From the NCBI GenBank assembly GCA_027186245.1, contig CP114482.1, positions 31,391,209-31,455,208 on the forward strand: a stretch of DNA of 64,000 bases, read 5' to 3'. This DNA comes from Coriaria nepalensis. Its lineage: Eukaryota > Streptophyta > Magnoliopsida > Cucurbitales > Coriariaceae. The position numbers and the translations under genes are program-made. The stretch's first letter is position 1. Every line of letters begins with the position of its first letter. The notes beneath the pieces are model-generated. The model did no database searches. It had not been told where the DNA came from and saw nothing but the letters and a program-made list of their open reading frames with translations. Below, one piece after another: positions 58,418 to 64,000 of the stretch.

Positions 58418-59952
58418 AGGATGCAATGCTTTCATCAAAATAGCAAGAACATAGAGAAATAAAAAAGGAGAAGAAGGAAAGAAAGAAAAGAAAATAGGGA
58501 AAAAAAAGAAGAAGGAAAGAAAGAATAGAAAAGAAGGAAAAGTAAAAAGAAAGGAAAAGGAAAAAAGGAAAAAGAAAGGATTAGGAGTAAGAACTTCAAC
58601 TTTAGTAAAAACTGAGTAAGTATAATTTCACTACAGCACCTTAATGAGATGTTCATGGAGAATATCTTCAAAATGTTAGAATGTTTTAGGATGAAAAAAA
58701 AATGATGTAAGTATGAGCTAAAGAAAGGTTATGGACCTCACATAAGAGGCATAAAGATGGGGGAACAAAAGTCACCCAATTAATCAAGTAAGAGATAATG
58801 AGGAAAAGTTAGCTAAATAGAGAAGGTTATGGAATGTTATGTTTTTATTAAGCTAAGTTAAATTCTTGATTGTATAGGTGAACAACAGACCTAGTGTTCG
58901 TGAAGTACACCATGCTTAAAGGAAAGCTTGGAAACCAGGTAAGTACAAATCTCACCCACAATATAGAAAGTGTTTTGAAACGTGTTGACTTGTTTAATTG
59001 CATGGTTTTGTCAAGTGTGAATTGAATTATAGTCATGAAATAATTGATTGTGATGAGTGCTAAAATTGTTATTGTTATAAAAAGTTCTTGAACAATATAT
59101 GCACTCATGAGCATCATGCTAGGTTACCCCATATTTCATGTTAAGAGATTTAGAGGTACATGAAGATAGAAAGAAATGAGATAAACTAAGATGTGTCGTA
59201 CCAGCCGTCGAAGAATGGGTCGAGGCCCAATGAAGGGAGGATTAGGAAAAGTCATGTTAAAGCATGCCGAGGCATGAAAGGACCATGGTTAAGTTCCATT
59301 ACTTGAGCGCTCAACTGGTTCGTACACATGAGGCCAATAAAAGAAAAAGTAAGAAGGTATCAGAAAGAGTAAGAAAGATGTATATAAAACCTTTATAAAC
59401 ATATGAGTCTAAGATTATCATATATCACAAGCCTCATACATCACATGCATTCATAACTATTTGTGAAGAGATATTTGTCCTTGCTGAGCAAAAGCTCACG
59501 TCTTACATCCCATGTTGTATGTACTAATGGTAAGTAAATAATTTAGTTACCCTGACATGATTGTCGAGGAAGTGAAATGATTGCAGAGGCAGTAGTAGCA
59601 CCATGTCTAAAGCAACACTATAAACTTTTGCTTCGAAATTGTAAAAAGTAATAGTCATAAATATATTGTGCATCGTAAAGATGTAGGCAACATTTTGAGA
59701 ACCCTTTAGAAATATTTTAAAAGCTCATAGTCGACATGCGTACAATGGATAATAGTATGTTAGCACTATTTTCCTTTATATGAACGATTTTGCTACGAAG
59801 AAAGAAATCCTTTTTATAAAGATAATTTTTAAAAGAATCCTTTAAATTAAAGGGAATTTTGTAGGACAAAATAAGGGAATTTTTTTTTTACTATGATTTT
59901 AAGAAGAAAAAGGTAGATGTCTAATGATCCGGACAGCACAACTCAATATAGT

Positions 59953-59964
59953 TGGTATTAGAGC
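59953..59964 (+). other. Primer-binding site of element C
   Basis: TGGTATTAGAGC, one mismatch (C to T) from TGGTATCAGAGC, the initiator tRNA-Met complement. It marks the LTR/internal boundary. Confidence 0.8.
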
Positions 59965-60303
59965 TAAGTCATGCTACCCCACCCCACTTCGCATCATTGC
60001 ACCAACTCTACAAGTAATTATTTCTTTCATGTTTATGTACTGACTTGAGTCGGTTATAAGATAATGGAAGGTGAAAATAGGTCAGGTGTAGAAACTATTT
60101 TCTGGCATGATCTTGATATGAGGTTTAGTATAGTCTCTTATGAGCCCGTACTTATGTATGAAAATGTCATGGCATAAATTGATGTGTATATGAATGAATG
60201 TATGCAAACCTAGGTTGGAATATGATAACCTATGAAATGAATGTTGTTCTTCCATTACAAACAATAGGATTGTGAATCATAAGTCGATTGAGGCGACTAG
60301 AAC

Positions 60304-61400
60304 TTGAGGGTTATGGAAACTCGGCCTAACACAAGTTTGGAGGAACAAGATAGAGAAGTAGAATTAGTGGCAGTAATTTCCAATTTGCAACAATGCCTGG
60401 AAGCACAAGATGTGGTAATCCAAGATTTACAAAGACAAATGTCCCGACGACACCCAGGTGAACAAGGTGGAGGTACAACCAGGGGAGGTACTACCAAAGG
60501 AGGTAACACCACGAGAACATGCATGTGGTAATTATGAGATGCAAGAGATGCAATGAGAACCACTGTATGAACATTTTCGCCATATGAAACCCCCAAAGTA
60601 TGAGGGTTTAGTAGATCCATTAGTAGTAGAGGAGTGGTTGTACACCACTCAAACAATTTTAAATTTCATAGACCTTACGGAGAGAGAGACGGTCATATGT
60701 GCAAGCTATATGTTCAAGAGGGACGCCTACTACTTGTGGGAGACGGTTAAAATGCATCGTAATATGACATAAATGACATGGGACGACTTTATTGATGAGT
60801 TGAATAAAAAGTATTATAATAGGGATGCTATGGCAGCTCAACAGACGAAGTTCATTAACCTCAAATAAGGGAACATGTGAGTGATAGAGGAAGTCGAAAA
60901 ATTTGATCAACTAGCATGATTATGCCCTTTTTTAATACCCACTTAGCTAGAACAAGTCACGAGGATGATGGAAATGTTCCGCCTAGAATTAATAGTTATC
61001 ATTGATAGTGGTGATAATCTTCCGACCACCATAGCTGAATGTGTCGGAAGAGCCCTTCGGGGAGAGTATCGCCTGGCTCGGGCTAATGAAGAACAAAGTA
61101 AGTTCTTTGAGGCATGAAAGAACTCAAAGAGACAGTTCATAAAATGATAATTCCCATAAGATTCAAGGGTCTCAGACCCAACAACCAATTGATTAGACTA
61201 AGAGGAATACGAATAACAAGAGGAGACGTTTCAGTGGTCCACAATAGCAACAAGGGAAGGTAGACAATGCTGATAGGAATGTTTTTTCTAACTGCCAAAA
61301 ATGTGGAAGGAGACACCCAATAGAATGCAAATAGGGCTCAAATACCTGTTATAATTGTAGAAGAGAAGGTCACTATACTTGGAACTACTACAACCGAGTA
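60304..61400 (+). pseudogene. Element C gag
   Basis: The N-terminal frame (60304-60531) has a Gln/Glu-rich coiled region and a Gly/Thr-rich repeat (GGTTRGGTTKGG). A frameshifted frame from 60584 starts MKPPKYEGLVDPLVVEEWLY, the chromovirus gag capsid start, and includes YLWETVKMHRNMT. Stops follow. The zinc-knuckle pair near 61293-61385 reads CQKCGRRHPIEC and CYNCRREGH, with the final Cys replaced by Tyr. Confidence 0.88.
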
Positions 61401-61539
61401 ACTGAGAATAAAAAGCCCAATCCGTCAAGAGATTAAGGGCAACGACTCAACATGATGCAACTTGAATAGAAGGCCCTACAATCAATCAAGGTAGATTAGA
61501 AGCACTAGGGACGAATGCCGGGATATTTGCATTCTCAAA

Positions 61540-61860
61540 AAATGATGTGGAGGTAGGAACCTCGGGCACAGTGATAGGTCAGCTTATTGTTGCCAATTTA
61601 GATGCTTATGTATTGTTTGATTCTGAAGCAACTCATTCATTTGCATGACATGCCTTTGCTCATAAATATGATAGAGATAAAGATAGACTCAGACAAACCT
61701 TCAAGACCACTATTCCCTCAAGGGAAGTCCTACTATCTAGTTACTAGTTTCGTGCAGTGCCAATTCTCATTTCTAGAAGAGAACTGTATACGGACCTCGT
61801 TATCATAGACATACATCATTATGATGTTATCCTAGGAATGGAGTTCTTTTGAAAATACAA
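61540..61860 (+). pseudogene. Element C protease
   Basis: VIGQLIVANLDAYVLFDSEA followed by THSFA is the gypsy protease active site. The DSGA motif has Gly replaced by Glu. Further frames toward 61850 end in a DVILGMEFF-like block, as usual. Inactive by inference. Confidence 0.82.
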
Positions 61861-62149
61861 TGCATCTATTGGATATAGAGATCGCAAGGTCACATTTAAT
61901 CTGGATAGTGAAGAAGGATTTGAATATGAGGGAGACTCTAGAAGGCAACCTCAAATGAAAATCTCAGTAATAAAAGCGAAGAAGTTACTAGATCAGGTTG
62001 TATTTGTTATCTAGTCAGCGCCGTGGATCAAATGATAGAAGTGAAGATTTGTCCAGAAGATATACTAGTGGAAAAAAACTTTGTTGAAGTGTTCCCATAG
62101 GTATTACCAAGTCTACCACCAAACTGAGTCATCACCTTTGAGATTGAAA

Positions 62150-62990
62150 TGGTACCAGGGATGGTACTCATATCAAAGGCATCTTATCGGATGGCACCGG
62201 TAGAACTCAAAGAGTTACAGACTCAGTTACAAGAGTTATTAGAGAAATGATTTATATGCCCAGGTCATTCCCCTTAGGAAGCACTAGTGTTATTCGTAAA
62301 TAAGAGGGATGGAACGATGAGACTATGTATTGACTATCGGGAGCTTAATAAAGTAACGTTGAAGAACAAATATCCTCTACCAAGGATTGATAATTTGTTT
62401 GATCAATTAAAAGGGGCAACAATGTTCTCAAAGATTGATTTACAGTTGGGATACCACTGGCTGAAAATTAAGGAAGAAGATATCCCAAAAACTACTTTTA
62501 GGACTCGTTATCGACATTATCATTTGGTCATAATGCCATTTGGTTTGACCGATGCTCCTATAGCATTTATGGATTTGGTGAATCAAGTGTTCAAGAACTT
62601 TCTGTTAAATTGGTAATAGTATTTATTGATGATATACTAGTATATTCCAAATCCAAACAAGAGCAAAGACAACATTTAGAAGCCATGTTCAAAAACATTC
62701 TCGATAAATTGAGTGTTCAGAAACTCTACACGAAGTTTTTAAAATGCGAGTTTTGGCTGAATGAGGTGAAATTCCTTGGAAATGTAGTGTCAAGGGGAGG
62801 AATCTCACTGGACCCTACAAAGATTGAAGCTATAATGAAGTGGACAACTCCTACCACTTTTACTGAAATTCAAAGTTTCCTTGTATTAGCGGGTTACTAT
62901 ATAAGATTCATAGAAGGATTTTCTAGTCTCACAGTACCACTTACAGCTCTTACCAAGAAGGAAAAAAAGTATGAATAATCAAAAAAGTGT
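62150..62990 (+). pseudogene. Element C reverse transcriptase
   Basis: Two frames, 62287-62616 and 62610-62978, overlap by a few bases through a frameshift near 62610. They contain [66 protein letters not shown] and FLVLAGYYIRFIEGFSSL. The FIDD catalytic box is intact. The N-terminal part before 62287 is broken by stops. Confidence 0.92.
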
Positions 62991-63420
62991 GAATAGAGCT
63001 TCTAAGAGATAAAGAATAGAATTACTAGTGCGCTTGTTCTTATCATAGCTACCGAGGAAGTAGAGTTTATGATATATAGTGACGCATCAAAGATTGGACT
63101 GGGAGCAGTTCTGATACAAGATGGCAAAGTAGTAGCTTATGGATCGAGACAAATGAAATAGCATGAGAGGAACTACCCAGCTCATGACTTGGAATTAGCA
63201 GCAGTGGTGTTTACCTTGAAAATATAGTGACATTATCTGTACGGAGCCCGTTGTAAGATATTCATGGATCATAAGAGCCTTAAGTACATCTTTACCCAGA
63301 AGGAACTCAATATGAGACAAAGGAGATGGTTTAAATCGGTAAAGGATTATGATTGTGAGATCCTCTATCACCTTAGAAAGGCAAACAAAGTTGTTGATGC
63401 GTTAAGGTAGAATATTCCAG
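62991..63420 (+). pseudogene. Element C RNase H
   Basis: [40 protein letters not shown] and [17 protein letters not shown] are present. DHKS is preserved as MDHKS. It ends near VVDALR followed by TAG, where a Ser-Arg is usual. Two TAG codons replace Trp- or Gln-like positions. Confidence 0.88.
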
Positions 63421-63539
63421 CAACATTGATGGCAATTAATTTCTTGCCTCAACCACTACAAAACGAAATCCAAAAGTTAAGTTTAGAGATAGTAATGGGA
63501 TCAATGTCGGCATGAACTCTGCAACCAACCATTTTCGAT

Positions 63540-64000
63540 GGAATGTAGTATTCTCAGGCAGGTGACCCAAACTTATGGAAGATTAGAGAAAAAGTCAAAG
63601 AAGGGAGAAATTAGCAGTTTCATCTCTCGCCTGACGGGGTCCTTAATCATAAAGGAAGAATATGCATTCCCAGTAACGAGGAAGTAAGATGTCAAATTCT
63701 ATCAGAAGCACATGAAACCCAGTATATGTACAGCCAGGAGCAACTAAGATGTACAAGAACTTAAAGGAGCACTTCTGGTGGACGGGAATGAAGAAGGACA
63801 TGGCTGAATTTATAAAAAGGTACCTGACCTATCAGCGAGTTAAGGCCAAGCATCAACGCCCGGCAGGGGAGTTACAAAAAATTGAGATTCTAGAGTGGAA
63901 ATGGGAACAAATCACTATGGATTTCGTTGTAGGACTCCCTAAAATGACAAAGGGGCACGATGCAATCTGGGTAATTGTTGAAAAATTGACAAAAGCCGTC
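63540..64000 (+). pseudogene. Element C integrase, N-terminal part (cut by window end)
   Basis: The reading contains a HFWW-like block, MKKDMAEFIKRYLTYQRVKA, EWKWEQITMDFVVGLPKM and GHDAIWVIVEKLTKAV. The zinc pair CLTC reads YLTY, so both zinc-binding Cys are Tyr. The first catalytic Asp (MDFVVGLP) is present. The rest is off-window. Confidence 0.88.

Larger units (their letters stand above)
57869..59950 (+). repeat. 5' LTR of element C
   Basis: It begins TGTAAGATTGG. TCGA island 8 lies in U3, then a TATA box at 58411 (CACTATAAAAAGG), then a purine-rich leader (58448-58580), a TGAGCAAAAGCTCA palindrome (59485-59498), and the end just before the primer-binding site. The region after the TATA box aligns with LTR A. 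The start is inferred by comparison with LTR B, and the exact 3' end is uncertain. Confidence 0.72.
57869..64000 (+). mobile_element. Ty3/gypsy chromovirus-like element C, runs off the right edge
   Basis: A plus-strand element with 5' LTR, primer-binding site, gag, protease, RT, RNase H and the start of integrase. Its protein wording is close to element A ([25 protein letters not shown]). Every gene has stops or frameshifts. Its 3' half lies beyond the window. Confidence 0.92.

Overview
The window reads as nuclear DNA of a flowering plant, probably a eudicot. It is AT-rich, has spliced genes with GT-AG introns, and is crowded with old plant transposable elements of Ty3/gypsy chromovirus, Ty1/copia, hAT and Mutator types. 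Only two host genes can be supported. One is the first exon of an oxidosqualene cyclase (triterpene or sterol cyclase) on the minus strand at 589-783, with the rest of the gene beyond the left edge. The other is a complete six-exon prefoldin subunit 1 gene on the plus strand at 11808-17218, which includes a 7-nt microexon. Every other coding stretch is a broken transposon relic, and nothing in the window looks like an intact autonomous element.

Layout from left to right. 1-2000: cyclase exon 1 and its 5' flank. 2000-5870: an 11-bp minisatellite, a 0.35-kb tandem duplication, a TCGA-rich palindromic repeat island and a decayed DUF1985-type gene. 5869-10396: gypsy element A on the minus strand, with its 3' LTR and pol but no 5' part. 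10400-17220: the prefoldin 1 gene, whose last intron carries a fold-back element and a second TCGA island. 18100-21760: a decayed hAT element on the minus strand. 22400-23570: a TCGA island, a Mutator-like N-terminal relic and a copia-type LTR fragment. 24048-26459: a second hAT relic on the minus strand. 27300-29597: a gypsy solo LTR with a perfect 5-bp target duplication. 30160-31492: the C-terminal part of a hAT transposase on the plus strand. 32645-38466: a copia element on the minus strand, interrupted by a gypsy LTR in its reverse transcriptase. 38470-43450: AT-rich DNA with a 0.48-kb duplication and LTR fragments. 43470-50458: gypsy element D on the plus strand, cut by a copia-type LTR at 50462-52426. 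52473-57490: gypsy element B on the minus strand. 57869-64000: gypsy element C on the plus strand, running off the right edge.

The gypsy copies A, B, C and D and the solo LTRs belong to related Tekay/Del-like chromovirus lineages. Their LTRs share several features: TGTAA at the start, a GTTACA-type end, a TATA box followed by a purine-rich leader, and a short TGAGCT/AGCTCA palindrome. Many also carry an island of short TCGA-rich inverted repeats in U3. Similar islands lie outside any LTR I can recognise, including one inside the prefoldin intron. This dispersed module is the least explained structure in the window. All pol genes carry stops, and several have lost catalytic or zinc-binding residues.

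I found no rRNA, tRNA or CRISPR array, and no novel enzyme system. All identifications rest on motifs recognised by eye. Family assignments and exact repeat boundaries would need alignment to confirm.
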